A DNA stretch of 64,000 nt from NCBI GenBank assembly GCA_963920525.1, contig OY986439.1, forward strand, positions 21,728,819 to 21,792,818, read 5' to 3'. The DNA comes from Dichetophora obliterata. Taxonomy: Eukaryota; Arthropoda; Insecta; Diptera; Sciomyzidae. Below are positions 31,691 through 43,929 of this stretch, in pieces. The translations under genes and the position numbers were made by a program. Positions within the stretch are counted from its first letter, which is position 1. Every line of letters starts with the position of its first letter. The notes beneath the pieces were generated by a model, which saw only the letters and a list, made by a program, of their open reading frames with translations, did no database searches and was not told the DNA's origin.

Positions 31691-32895
31691 TCGTAGCGAT
31701 CGTAGCTACCGACTCATATTACCGATTTGACCGATTTGAATGTTTCTGTACGTATCTGAATCGATTTCTGTTCAATTCGTTCGTTCCAAATCGATAAGCT
31801 ATCACATGTTCCGATTTCATTTCAATGGAACCTTTTAAAGGAGTGTTTCTGTACGCAAAGTGAATCGATAACAATGAGTCACTCTTTTCACTGGCTTTGC
31901 GGCAAGTGAGAGTTTTACCGATTTGTCTAATGTCAGTAATGTTGTATATCATTAAGTTATAATTACTCGAAATATACCTTAAAAAATGGTTACTTTCATA
32001 TAAGTCGAATTTTTTTCTGATTGAAATATTTTGTTATTCTTAAAAAAGTTTTAGTTTTAAAGGTAATGCAATTTATAAATAATGCCTATAAAAGTTTGAA
32101 ATTTTAGCAAAACAGTATAGTTTGAGCTATAAAAAAATACCCGGTTGCATATACAGTGAAACCTCTACTAACACCTCTCTTAAGCGGACACTTCTCTTGA
32201 GCGGACAGTTTTTCCACGACCAAGTTTTTCGTCCGCTTTTTCGAACAAATTAACCAGGGACGGAAAATAACTGTTATTTTACAATTTTCAGATGAAAAAG
32301 GCATAACGAAAAAGTGGCCGTAAGACTTTTTTAAATATACCATTATTATCGTAATGGCAGCAGCTTTGCGAATATTAAATGCCTTTTAAATGTTTGGCTG
32401 TTACTATAAAAATTAAAATTAACTGTTATTTTTTGCCTTTTATTTTTTCGGGCACAAATAACTGTTACTTTTGAATTTTATTTTTTAGGTAAAAAAAAAC
32501 AGTTATTTTGTGCATTTTATTTTTTCGGTCAAAAATATCAGGCAATTTGTATTTTTTCAAAGGACGAATAAAAAACTTTAAAAACTAAAAAGTTTTATAG
32601 CTCAAAATGTGCGCGTTGCTGAGACGATAAAAATTGCATAAAACTTTTTTGCCGTTCAAGTGGCCTTTAAAAAAATTCAAATTGCCTGATATTTCTGACC
32701 GAAAAAATAAAAGGCACAAAATAACTGTTATTTTTGACCAAAAAAATAAAAGTCAAAAGTAACAGCTATTTTTGGCCGAAAAAATAAAAGGCATTAAATA
32801 ACTAGTATTTTTGTCGGAAAAAATAAAAGTTAAATAATAACTGTTAATATCTGACTTTTTTGATAAAAACCATAACCGGTACGGTCCCTGAAATT

Positions 32896-33090
32896 AACCT
32901 CTCTTAAGCGGACCCTCTCTTGAGCGGACGCGGACCATATATTTTCGTCTTATTGGGCGAAAAACCTCTGTTAGGCGGACGCGAACCTCCCTCAAGCGGA
33001 CACAAGCGTCTGTTGAACGGACGCGAATCTCACTCAAGCGGACACATATGTCTGTTGAACGGACGCGAACCTCTCTTAAGCGGACACGAG
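32896..33090. repeat. Cluster of CTTAAGCGGAC-type repeats
   Basis: About eight imperfect 21-bp repeats with the core AAGCGGACGCGAACCTCT, alternating with a GTTGAACGGACGCGA variant. The open frame through them (32920-33102) simply reflects the repeat period. The same motif is subterminal at both ends of the host element, so these may be multiplied transposase-binding sites. Confidence 0.7.
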
Positions 33091-33206
33091 CGAGAAAAGT
33101 AACTCACAAAATGTGTGTAAACATACAGAAATGAAATTGGGGATTTCCCTCACAAAGCGCCTTGCTTGTTTTTTTTTTAATTTGCCTTGCCATCACTTCA
33201 CTGAGC

Positions 33207-33766
33207 CATGGCGAATAATAAGGTAGGATAAGTAGCTTTGACAAGACCTATCGTTAATGTCAAAGTGTGTTTTAGAGATGCCAGTTTTCTTTATTAATGT
33301 TATTTCTGGTATAAACACTTGGAAAAGAAATTTTATGAAGGGCAAATAAGATTAAATGTCTTTACTCCATGTTGTCCGACAAATTGCACAACTTATTTTT
33401 GCCATTTTTATAATTTTAAAAGTTATTAAAATACATGTAACTTCACACAAAATTCTCTATGAAAACCACAAATACACGCTTACATAACCAATAATAAATT
33501 TGACGTGGAATGCTCAAGCTTGATTATAACATACAAAAATATTTCGGAGAATAAGTTCGCTTCAAGTTTGCCTAAAACAAAAAACCTGCACTTCCCCGTT
33601 CTAAAGTATTGTTCGTAAAGGATTTCATCAGAAACGCTTAGAAAAAGTATGGATGTTTCATTGGATTTTATTTGGTGATATGGCAGCACTATATATTATG
33701 ATTTTGACATTAACGATAGGTCTTGTCAAAGCTATTGTATTTACCCTACCTCATTATTCTGCCATG
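33207..33766. mobile_element. TIR element with 8-bp duplication, nested
   Basis: An element of 560 bp with perfect 8-bp duplication cactgagc (33199-33206 and 33767-33774). Ends start CATGGCGAATAATAAGGTAGG and are mirrored at the right with small changes. Inverted homology continues for about 60 bp, including GACAAGACCTATCGTTAATG. No coding sequence. The TSD length fits hAT or P; I cannot decide. Confidence 0.85.
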
Positions 33767-33819
33767 CACTGAGCTATAGAACGTTGCAGTGAATAGACAT
33801 ACGAGATGGCGAACCCATA

Positions 33820-34070
33820 TGTGACCTTCTCCGAGAAAAGGGACCTAGTGTGCGAAAATGAAGTTTTGAGAAAAACGCATATAAAGTTTCATAACGCATT
33901 TTTATCGATTTTCCCAAGTTCGTTTTGTACGTTATTATGGAGTAAATAAATTTTTATCAGAAATCTAACTTATTTCATCTTATTCTACACCCTTTTAGGT
34001 ACCAAAATCAACTCTTAAGTCCAAACCCGTTTTTTGACACACTAGGTCCCTTTTCTCGGAGAAGGTCATA
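33820..34070. mobile_element. Short TIR element (MITE), copy 2, nested
   Basis: Same family as 1991-2240: TIRs of about 30 bp reading TGTGACCTTCTCCGAGAAAA then GGGACCTAGTGTG. The total length is 251 bp, against 250 bp. The inner part runs in the opposite orientation to copy 1. It lies within 32154-34448. Confidence 0.8.
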
Positions 34071-34830
34071 TATGCAAAATCGTTTCTTTTTTGAAGAAAA
34101 ACAAAAAACTGACGTCAATCGACGATTTCTGAATTTCTTAAGTCATGAATTATACATGTTTAAATGTTAAAGTTTGTCAATTACATACTATTTTTCATGA
34201 TATGAACTGGTTTTTTATTTATTTTAAACACGTATGCGTTAAAAGAATATAATATAATGCGCGATTTTGTTAAATACATAAAAACAATAAATGTATTTTG
34301 CATTGAAAAAAATTTCCTTTAACATTTTCTCATTAATCTATAACAAAATTTAAAGATATAAAACTCAGCCTCTCTATTAAGCGGACACCTCTATTGGGAG
34401 GACAAAAATGGGCTGACGGTGAGTGTCCGCCCAAGAGAGGTTTCACTGTATTTGCTATGTTTTTGCAGCTCCGCACTAAGTGTAAAATTATTTACATTTA
34501 TAATCCTTGATTATTTCCGCAACCATTAATACACATCATTATAACATAATTAATTTTCTTAAACTGCTAATATTCACTTTTTATTAACAAGACAAGCACC
34601 TATTTATTATAAAGTTTTAGAGCAACTAAAATAATGTATTCGAGTAAACAGCTTGCTTGTCATTTGACTCATTTTCGCAACTTTTCTTCTCGATTTGTGT
34701 TCTTGTTTATCACGTTCCGAGTTTTTACCGATTTAAACGTACAGAAACACTAGTTGTCACGAAATCGGTAACTAGGGATCGATAACGGCTGACGTCACAC
34801 AAATCGGTAACTTGCCGATTTTGTTACAGG

Positions 34831-37105
34831 AACGAGCTAAAGGAATCCAAATCCATAAATTGATTATTTTAACTTCTAGTACTACTAATTTGGAAATAGT
34901 TCCTTGTACTGAGAAATAGAATTCACACAAGAAATATTAAAATTTGAAAATATTTATTTACATTTTAATTTTTTGACAAGAAATCATAAGTCAAAATTAC
35001 ATAACATTAACAAAAGTTTAAACTACTGGCATTGGGCGTTTAAGCTTAGTTTAAACTTATTTTAGAATTCACTAAAAAACTGAATTCATAGTTTAAACTT
35101 AAGATTAAACTCCAAAGTTAAACTAATACTGAAAAACTGGCCCTGAAAAATAAATAAAAATACTTGGCCTAATGTTTATTTTTTGCAGTGTAGGCTAAGA
35201 TGCTCACCAAAATTGAGACAAAAACCAAAACACGGAATGAAAAAAAAATAAACTCTGGAACTCGAAACTCCATCATTGTGTTTATTTATTTTGGTTTTGC
35301 TTGCATTTAATACACATGGGGTGCACTATTTATTTTTTAAGTGTTTAAAGTTGATGTTTGTAACTGTGAGAAGAAGAGGAAGAGCGAGAGCCATGAAACA
35401 GCGGAGAGTGCGCTGAAACTTCAACAAAACATAGAATCAATGAGCGGCACCTACAAATGAAAAGGTGCGATAGCAGAGTATATTTTGTATGTGCGATGTT
35501 TTTCCCACTGTATGCGATGTTATTTTCTTAGCTCCTAATGCGCAGGCAGCGCTGCGTTGGTACGGTAGCAGAAGCACCAACAGCTTCTGAGAGAACCTAC
35601 AAATTTTACAGCCGGTGTCTGCAATGCTAAAGATTCCGTTGAACGCTACGGTCGCAACGACGATCAATCCGTCAATTGAACAGAATGTAAAGCAAAATTG
35701 TGTGAAAAATCGAAACAAATATTGAGGGAAAATAAGAACGTGTGTGCTAGTGAAGAAATTAAATAAAAAAATTATTATTTAATTGAAATTTTATTTATTT
35801 CAATTCCACAATAACTCAAAATTTGTGCGGGTAAAAAAAAGGAAAATTCAGTCCTGTTAAATTTTAAGAATCTCGAATAATTTTAAAAAAATATAACAAC
35901 ATTTTATAATATAAAATGAAAAAATTTATAAAGTGTCGAAACATAAAATCAGAAATTAGTTTTACTCTTGGAAATGGAATCAATTTTGCGCCTGATTTTA
36001 AAGCATTTTCTTATATTATTGAAATTTTACGTTGTTGATGTGTTTTGTTTGGCTTTTTTTTTAAATAAAAAAAAACAATTCGTGCAGCTCATAATCATTA
36101 GTAAACTAATACAAGTCAAGCAAACGGCACACACACTTACTTTGGATAAATAATTATTAGTAGATATATAAAACAGTGTTAATTGTGTTATTTACACAAA
36201 GATTGTTTGTGCGAGATTTAACACAGTTACGAGTATAACTTAACAAAAACTACATATATTCTCTCTAAGTATATAAGTTTAAAATACAACACTACAAAAA
36301 GTGGTTTCAAACAAGAATTTAAAATGCTAATTAAAAAAATAAATAAATATAGAATCTTACAAAACAAAATATAGGTACTAAAACTGTTGCTGTAAAGAAA
36401 TGAAACGTTGTAAAAGTGATTTTATTAAAAGTTGCACTTCAAAGCTTCCTAAAAGCTTTCGAAAAATATAAATATTCTAAAATGTGTTTACTTGTGGTTA
36501 TGCAATAGTTGTGCGAGTTTGTCAAAGCGCAATGAGTTTTCTATATAAAAAAGAAACAACAATTTGAGCAGCAAGAAATTGAGGAAAAAAATCACCGATC
36601 AATCATTTTATTTTAAGCAATTGTATCGAACATTGTGTGTGGTTAAATTTCTGCTAACATCTTTTGAAAATTTGAAATACAGAATTGAAAAACAGCTCTG
36701 TCATAAAATGTACTAAACTCAATCAACAAGTACTAAGGAATTCAGAACTAACGATTAGAGTTTTAATACCAGGATTTAGGTTATTCGCAAGCCCCTTTGT
36801 TTATTTACCCATCTTGAACCGGTAAATATTCACCCGTCATGATCCCGTAAAACGATTTTTCTGAAGTTTGAAAGTCCCTTTTTAGATAATTTAAAAGTTT
36901 CATAAAAATGTAATTTATGGTACTTAAGATATGAGATGGTAACTTAATAGTATAGTAATTTTGTACCAATACTATTTACTTTGTAAATGTTGCTTGGTGT
37001 AAAGTAGTACCGAAAATAGAAAATGATTTTATTATATATATGTCGCAGTATCCTCTATTAGAGGAATCTCTGCAATTTTTTAAGCGCCCATTGTAATTTA
37101 AATTA
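34831..37105. other. Unassigned; candidate host 5' exon/promoter stretch 35340-35760
   Basis: Most of it is AT-rich with no recognisable element. The part 35340-35760 stands out by balanced composition (for example AGCGCTGCGTTGGTACGG and GAACGCTACGGTCGCAACGA) and by a transition to A-rich leader-like sequence with GTGTGTGCTAGTGAAG at 35738. This pattern resembles an untranslated first exon of a fly gene, but there is no supporting coding sequence. Confidence 0.3.
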
Positions 37106-37801
37106 TGCCCTGTTTAGGTAAAACAAACGATGCGTCTATTTCACGAACGCATCGTCCAACAGGCGGCAATCAGCTGTTTTGGTTCCATGTATGAAGAATG
37201 TCAGACACAAACGAACACAACTGACTCAGTAACGAACGAAGACGTAACCTCAGTGTAAAGTTGGGTCTTTGTAAGCAAAAAAATCCGAACGAGACGTCAC
37301 AATTTGACGAGTGCAAAATTATTATCGTTCTGAAAATGGAAGTTGCTGCTAACAGTTTTTGGAGCAAGTACAGCAAAAGCAGATGAAAAATGGAACGCCA
37401 TCTGCTAAAGTAAACTTCTACGGTCCTCCTCAAAGAAGTACACATAATCTATTTAAGAAAAGAAGATATCACAATCAATTAAAAAACAGTTTCATTTCTA
37501 CCAAAAGTCAATAATTTAATAACCAAAACAGCTGATGCAAAAAGTATTGCCACCTATTATAAAATGCTAGTAATGTGTATACAATTTTTAAGATTTTTGT
37601 CAGTTTTACGCTTAATGCTGAACTTTTACAATCTGGCAATAATGTTTTTGACAAGTACTGACGTTGGAGTATTTCAAAAACGTAAGCAACGTAATGTTGG
37701 ACGACGACGCAAGAAAAAATTACAAAGACCCAATTTTGGCCGATCACGTTGGAAAACGAACGAAGCTTGTCACGAAGGCTTCGTTTTACCTAAACAGGGC
37801 A
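37106..37801. mobile_element. Fold-back/MITE with TTA duplication (Harbinger-like ends)
   Basis: TIRs TGCCCTGTTTAGGTAAAAC are near-perfect inverted repeats flanked by TTA (37103-37105 and 37802-37804). Inverted similarity continues inward (TTGGGTCTTTGTAA at about 37260, its complement at about 37725; AATCAGCTGTTTTGG at about 37168, its complement at about 37525). A 3-bp TWA duplication is typical of PIF/Harbinger. Short open frames over the right arm have no known domain. Confidence 0.65.
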
Positions 37802-38861
37802 TTAGCCTTCATCGGTTCCTTATTTCTAGAAACAAAACGGTTCCTTGTGTGTAAATTTTACACACTTTTTTCAGGAGCAATATTTTCATCGATGAATAAA
37901 ATTCAGGCAAGCTTTTCGTTTAAATAATTACTTATTCACTATTTTATTCAATTTAAAAAAGAAAAATTTTCAAATCGATTAATCCAGTAAAAAATCTATT
38001 AGGCCTATTACGGTTCACAGCAATAAACAGCTGTGTCTTCTTACGAGTAGACCCAACATTCAAGAAGACACAACAGTTTCGAGCTATTATGATTCACAAC
38101 AATACGTTGTTGTCACGCTTGATTGTGGAACTTATGCAGAATTCGTTACTTTGACTGGTCCAGTGTTTCTTCGGAGAAAAATAAAAACGTTATCTCTAAA
38201 AAGTATTTTTTGAAAATTGTGAGTCTATATTTAAGCCAGTTCGTTTCATTTAGCGATAAAAACAAGGATCAAATCTCCATTCCGGTCAATTTAACCAGTT
38301 TTTGTGGTTATCTTAACCAGTATTTGTGGTTGAATCGAATTGAATCAGGTTAATTAACGAAATGTCAGTGATGAGATTTTTTTAATTATATTTTTTAATC
38401 CCAAGTGATACAGAATTAGATAATATTACACTTTTAAAGACAAGGCATTTCACCTACTTTATCCAGAGGTACCCTTTGTTATAAGCTCTGCATCACTAGA
38501 TCAGAATTTGACAGCTGGCAGGTTATTTTTTTTTCGCTATAAGCCTACCATGACTGTTCCGCTATTTTCAACATATATTTCTATAAACCAGATCTGTCAA
38601 GTGAAACTAACGTTGATCAGGTTAATATGATGTGGTTGGCTCTCCTAACCAAATTCGTCAGGTAAAAATAACCTGAAGCTGGTAGAAGCATTTTTGCCAT
38701 GTGCAATAATAATAATAAACAATAAGGAATTATTTATGACCTTTCTTATATAATATCAGATCGAACTTACTTCAGAAGTTATAGCATTTTTTATACAAAT
38801 TTCATTATTTCAATTTGGAAAATCTGCTTGAGGAAAATCTTAAAAATAGGATATTTTTAGT
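37802..38861. other. Unassigned AT-rich sequence
   Basis: A small hairpin with AGCTGTGTCTTCTT and AAGAAGACACAACAG arms lies at about 38030-38073. Otherwise nothing is supported. Confidence 0.4.
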
Positions 38862-39109
38862 GTCTGATCCACGGCCGTAACCAGGGGGTGCTGATGGCAG
38901 CTGAGCACCCCCAAAAGTTTTCCGAGCTCCCCCAAACACTATGATACTTTTCAAAATTTTAACAGAAAAGTTTTCAGAATTCAATTTAAGAAAAGAAGCT
39001 CTCAACAGAAAAGATTGAAGTAAGATTTAGGCGCCAATTTGTGTTGTTTACACGCAAGGCTGATTACTAAAGGGTAACGCACTTAGCGAAAACTAATGCT
39101 AGTGACAAT

Positions 39110-40190
39110 TTTTGTACTACGGGATATAATAAATGGTCTAAGGCTCGTGCAACAGAAAAAGCTTTGAAAAACATGACTTAAGCAGTATATATCTTTCTGC
39201 TATGGTTGCGTGGAAAGAACATTCTTTTAGTATTGAAAATAATCTAAAACACTGTCCTTGAAAAGCGACAATATTATGTCAAAGGGATTGTTTCTACAAC
39301 TTTTTTTCTGGCTAAGAATAAGCTGCATTTTCGAGGAAATGGGCTTTTTGACGAAGAAAATTAAGAGTTTAGACTGTTTCATTATATGTTTAAAGTTTAA
39401 AGACATGATCGAAAAGCACAAAAACTTAAAGATAAGTCAAGATGGTATGCCTACCAATGCTGTCTATACATCGTTGCAAATGCAAATTAAAATCATAAAT
39501 ATTATTGCAAATTGTTTCCGAGAAATAAGTGCCAATGAGCTAAATTATATATAGTATTGATTGCAGATACGACAGATAGGAGTGAGAACGAAATATTTTC
39601 GATTGCATTTCTGTACATTGTTCGTTACTTTGCTTAAAAAAGCTGATGAAGTCACAGCTGAGGCATTCTTTAAACTTACTATCGAACGACTGTCAGAATT
39701 TGGAATTGAGCTCGAAAATATTTTGGGCCAGGGTTATGATGGTGGTGCTGTAATGAGTGGTCGATTAGGTGGACTGTAGAATTTGATACAGGACTTTTTC
39801 AATCAAACAACTTCAAAGATTCATTCCACCGGTTCAAATCACCCCCGTCTTCATCTTGCTGTTGTCGAAATTGTGAAGAAAAATTACGACTCCCGACTTT
39901 TCTTCGACCAAATAAAAAATTAAATGATTTTTTCAGTCGCTTCAAAGTTAAAAAAATGTACGAACAAGACCACAGTTTCTCTGCTTTCCGAGCAACGTTG
40001 TCAGTACATTACAAAGCAATTGTTGTAATTCTCAATGACTTCGATCAAATTCTCAACTCATTGATAAGAATTAAGGAAGATACCGGACACTTCATCTTTT
40101 TAAAGATACCGGAATTTCATCTTGGTGCAGATGAAATGCTTTTAGCTGTTAGACTGCAAGGTTTTCTTGCAAAATATTGGGAATAATAGA
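39110..40190 (+). pseudogene. ZMYM1-like hAT transposase, multiply broken
   Basis: In order, the plus frames give GYNKWSKARATEKALKN (about 39120), a DUF4371-like stretch to NCFREISANELNYI ending at 39554, ADTTDRSENEIFSIAFLYIV (about 39563), FGIELENILGQGYDGGAVMS (about 39700) and SNHPRLHLAVVEIVKKN (about 39838), then EQDHSFSAFRATLSVHYKA into 40186. ADxTTD and GQGYDGA blocks are diagnostic of this family. Stops (for example TAG at 39777 within the GGL-NLIQ region) and frameshifts interrupt it. The C-terminal dimerisation domain was not found. Confidence 0.88.
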
Positions 40191-40247
40191 AACAGCAAAC
40201 AAAATTTTGCAAACATGAAAGTGATCTTTACAATGAGTCTGCATTAA

Positions 40248-40661
40248 CACAGTATCTACACTTACAATATTTGATTGCATGCGAACTGTCAAATAGAATT
40301 TCATGATATCCAGATTTCATGCTATAATATTTAGGTGGGCACTTACTTCATCTCATGAAATTTTATTTTTAAATTGCTTATAAAATTTTATTAAATTTAT
40401 AATTTCATCCATTCGTCATTCCATTTCATGTTGTTTCACTTTTTTAATGCTATTGCAATATTTTTTGTCTTGAAAGGTTCTTAAAAGTGCACACACTTAC
40501 ATATTTTACTGAACAGTGACAGCTCATCTCATGAAATATATCTCAAGAAATATTTCAAGAGATAAATTTCATGAGCAGTACTACACTTGCGATATTGCTT
40601 ATTAAATTCAATTTGACAGTTCGCATGCAATAAAATAATGCAAGTGAAGAATGCACTGTGT
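40248..40661. mobile_element. MITE with TAA duplication nested in the hAT
   Basis: Ends CACAGTATCTACACTTAC and (inverse) CACAGTGCATTCTTCACTTGC are flanked by taa (40245-40247 and 40662-40664). Inverted homology continues as TTGCATGCGAACTGTCAAAT. It is 414 bp, rich in CATGAAAT motifs, and non-coding. The 3-bp TWA duplication suggests PIF/Harbinger. Confidence 0.7.
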
Positions 40662-41640
40662 AAGGTGCATTTATTATGAAATAATTGACTCAATTATTTC
40701 AGAAATTGATCAACGATTTGAGAAAAATAATGATGACTTATAAGCTGTTAACGATTTTTAAGCATAAATTTTAAATTCGACGCATTGCAACTATTAAATA
40801 AAATTACATTGTCGTTCCAAATAGAATTTTATTTTGTCAAAACTTTAGTGACCAACGAAAAATGCAAACATTTATCGCATGTCAAAATCCAGAATAGATT
40901 CGATAGGACGATCCTCAATGACCGATTAACGATTGCATGGTTTGATGTTATCTATGAATAAATAGTTATTTATTTTCTTGAAAAGTCAGCTCCCCCAAAA
41001 ACTTGCTCAGCGCCCCCAAGTAATCGTTCCTGGCTACGGCCGTGGTCCGATCGAATGTGAATTTTTGGCCGAAACCGAATACTAACAAAATTTTTTGAAA
41101 AAAATCGTTTTTTTGATAATTTTTTTTGCAACAATTTTTTATAATTTATTAATTAGTAAATAAACCTATTAATCGTCGAGTAAAAACACCACACATCAGT
41201 AAAAATTTTGGCTGGACCCTAGGAGCGATTTAACTAGGTAAAATAAGGGCAAGACACGAGTGACCCCACGTTACAGCGAACGTAACTAAAAAACCACGTT
41301 ACAGGGTAAAGGTTAATACCGTTTGTATTGGAGGTTTGAGTATCGATAGTAACCGAATAATTCTGGGAATTGCCAATATCGAAATACTTCAAAAAATTTT
41401 CCACTTCCGTTTTTTCAAAACTATATCGGATCACACAAAAAATTGCAAATTTAAAATACCTACAACATAACAGGCAAAGTGTTGACAAAGAGTGACATTT
41501 CAAGTAGACGAGAGCTGCCATATGGTTAGCAGTCAGCGCTAATTCTATGAGTTGAAGTAGTGTGCTTGGTATTTCGTAATTTGTGTTTTTGCACCTTAAT
41601 TTTCGTTCATATTTTAAAATGAATTTAGACTGAATTCAAT

Positions 41641-41894
41641 ATATCTGTGTTCACAAGGAATAACGACTAAACTCAAAGTATCGTAAAAACGATATTTTAA
41701 TTGCACGAACTACGACCCATTTTTTTGAAATGTATGAACCGTTACAAACAAAATATGTGCTGACATAAGTGATGATCAATTCTGGACAAAAAATGGATAT
41801 CTGCATACTTACAAAAATTGGCAATAAAGTAAATTCCATATCGCTTTTTTACGATATTTTGAGTTTAGTCATTTTTACTTGTGACCACAGATAT
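41641..41894. mobile_element. Short MITE with TIRs of about 50 bp
   Basis: The left arm (41641-41692) and right arm (41839-41894) are inverted copies sharing ATATCTGTG, GACTAAACTCAAA and TATCGTAAAAA-type blocks. The size is about 254 bp with no coding sequence. The flanking duplication could not be separated from the TIR. Confidence 0.65.
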
Positions 41895-43929
41895 GTAGCT
41901 TTATTTGATCTCATGGCTTGCGTTGGTTTAATATACATGAGTTGAAAATATTTTTGCCATTTAGCTCGATTATATATAAAGCATCAGGCAATAAGACAAC
42001 ATGCATTCATTTTGAACTATTTTCATTGACTCGTAAAATGCATGAATGAAAGATATGGCAAAAAAATTTTATAAGGTCTTGCCTACGCCCTTGTTCATAA
42101 GGCAAATAAAAAGTTTCGCAAGCATTTTTAGACCAATATTAATGCTTTGTTTAGTATTGATTTATATACATTTACTTACTTTAAAACTGTATTTTTTAAT
42201 CTACAATCTTTTTAATAACTTATTAAATCGTATAATTTGCTTTTAAAAAGTTTACCCAACAACTCCTTCTTACAAGATAAAAGTTTTATCTTTGCGATTA
42301 GAAAATTATTAATTCGACGTTTCGATTTGACCTAGTTTAAACCTTTGACATCTAGTTTCAAAAACAGCAATAGTGCTTATAGGCGATAAAATAGATTTCT
42401 AGATATGCTGTTATCAATTGAAAAGAATATTTTTTTAAAACATATTCGTATTGTGGTTTTACCTATTTAAAACATACAAACAATATTTAACATTAAAAAA
42501 AAATATTTTGAATCCAATTAGCTTATATATATGTATAATGCACAGCAATAAAGTGTAAGATATATTCGCAAAATGTAGAATATCTAAAAATGCTTCGGGA
42601 GCATGAAGTGAAATTTGCATATAAATAATAAAATAGAAAAAGAAAATGGACAAAAAATCTTGTATAATAGATGTATTTTTTTTAATCCAGAACACGAATA
42701 AAAGGAATAGATTACAGATTGACCAGATTACAACGAATATAAACAAAAGAGAAGAATTAGTAAATGTAAACTATAGTTTAACTCTAAACTTTTGTGTTTT
42801 TCAAAATTTATGTTGATGTTTTTATATGTGAAATGGTTTTAATTAACATCATTTTAATGGAAATTATGTTTTGACAAAAATGTCAAAGCGACTGCTAATT
42901 TTTTTTGTTGAGATTTTTATTTAGTCAAAATTTTTGTTTTTTAAGTGGATGGTTTCGAAAGCAGCTAAATAAATGTCACAACTGAATACAAAAAAGATAT
43001 CCCTTTTGGTTAGAATTGTATAATAAGCTTATTTAGAGCCATATTGTTCATTCTCATTTATCTCTTTCATTCTCATTCAGCTTTGAATATCTTGAACCAT
43101 ACAGCACTAGATTGCCTGTAGTTTAAGGTGGAAATATCCAGAGAATTTCCTCGGGTTTAAGATAATAAGAGGTAAAAATATGTCTCTTAGGGCCATTTTG
43201 TTGCCTTCTGGATATCTCTAACCAGCTGCTAAAGTATGTTACTATATTTTCATTAGTTTAAAGTGCAGATAGCAAGTAAAATCTGGCTGGTTCAAAATAT
43301 CCAGAGGTCAGCAAGTTGGACCTCAATCTAACAGCCAGGCAAACCTCATCTCTTCAAGTTTTTATGGACCTTTTAAAATAATAGTTGATAGTATTTTATT
43401 TTACATTTATGTACATGATAAAATGTGATGGTAAAAACGTGTCTGAAAATTTTCGAACCGTGCACAATTGAAATTTTTTCTACAATTAGAACTTATTTCA
43501 TCCAATGTCGCAGCATTTAGAACTTTTTGTTTATATTACTCGATGTTGTGATGTTTTAAAAATATCTCTTGAATTTCTGCCAAAAATAAAAACCAAAAAA
43601 TCGAACAACTTCCACTAAACATTGCTGCTAACTCAAGCAAAAGAATTGATGAAAATTTCAAAATAGCCAATGATTTTGAAACTTAGTTTGTTGATATTTA
43701 AATGAAATTTCGTATCGAAAAAAACATGCAAAGCCTCACGCATTCTCTAAAGATAGAAAATAAAAAAATAAATATTCTTAGTGGCATCAGAAAAATGCAC
43801 TGCGATATTAAATACAAGCAGAAAAAATCAAGAATATGTCTAAAATAAAATGCAATTTTAAAAATTACTATGTAACGCACAAGGCAAAAAATTGAAAAGC
43901 AATGCATGTTATTAGTGGGTATTTAATTA
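41895..43929. other. AT-rich, nothing recognised
   Basis: No transposon ends, coding blocks or RNA genes were found on either strand. Confidence 0.4.

Larger units (their letters stand above)
32154..34448. mobile_element. TA-flanked TIR element (CAGTGAAACCTCT ends) with internal repeats
   Basis: The 13-bp ends CAGTGAAACCTCT are perfect inverted repeats flanked by TA (32152-32153 and 34449-34450). Subterminal and internal copies of a motif like CTTAAGCGGAC occur about eleven times, clustered at 32176-32207, 32896-33090 and 34376-34435. A palindromic region (arms about 32409-32580 and 32625-32860) is built of AAAATAACTGTTATTTTTG-like pieces. TA duplication and CAGTG ends fit Tc1/mariner or pogo. 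No transposase remains, and two smaller elements are nested inside. Confidence 0.75.
31690..34830. repeat. Possible outer element with inverted ACCGATTT/GTTTCTGTACG ends
   Basis: Left sequence 31700-31930 contains TACCGATTTG, GTTTCTGTACG twice and AATCGATA. Right sequence 34720-34830 contains the complements (CGTACAGAAAC, CAAATCGGTAA, ATCGATAACG). The TA-flanked element 32154-34448 lies between. This may be an older TIR element split by the younger one, but I could not define ends or a target duplication. Confidence 0.3.
38870..41044 (+). mobile_element. hAT element (ZMYM1-like) with full termini
   Basis: The left end CACGGCCGTAACCAGGGGG and right end (inverse, CACGGCCGTAGCCAGGAAC) are flanked by 8-bp duplications gtctgatc (38862-38869) and gtccgatc (41045-41052). 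It is 2175 bp with a broken plus-strand transposase. The termini resemble those of 4490-9432. A smaller TIR element (40248-40661) interrupts the 3' part. Confidence 0.92.

Noticed and set aside
31690..34830. A single large transposon with ACCGATTT ends as a firm call
   Set aside because: The inverted motifs are short and scattered, and I could not define exact ends or a target duplication, so it is listed only at low confidence.
37564..37927. Overlapping plus-strand frames with Arg/Lys-rich stretch
   Set aside because: They cover the right arm of the TTA-flanked fold-back element, and the frames overlap each other.
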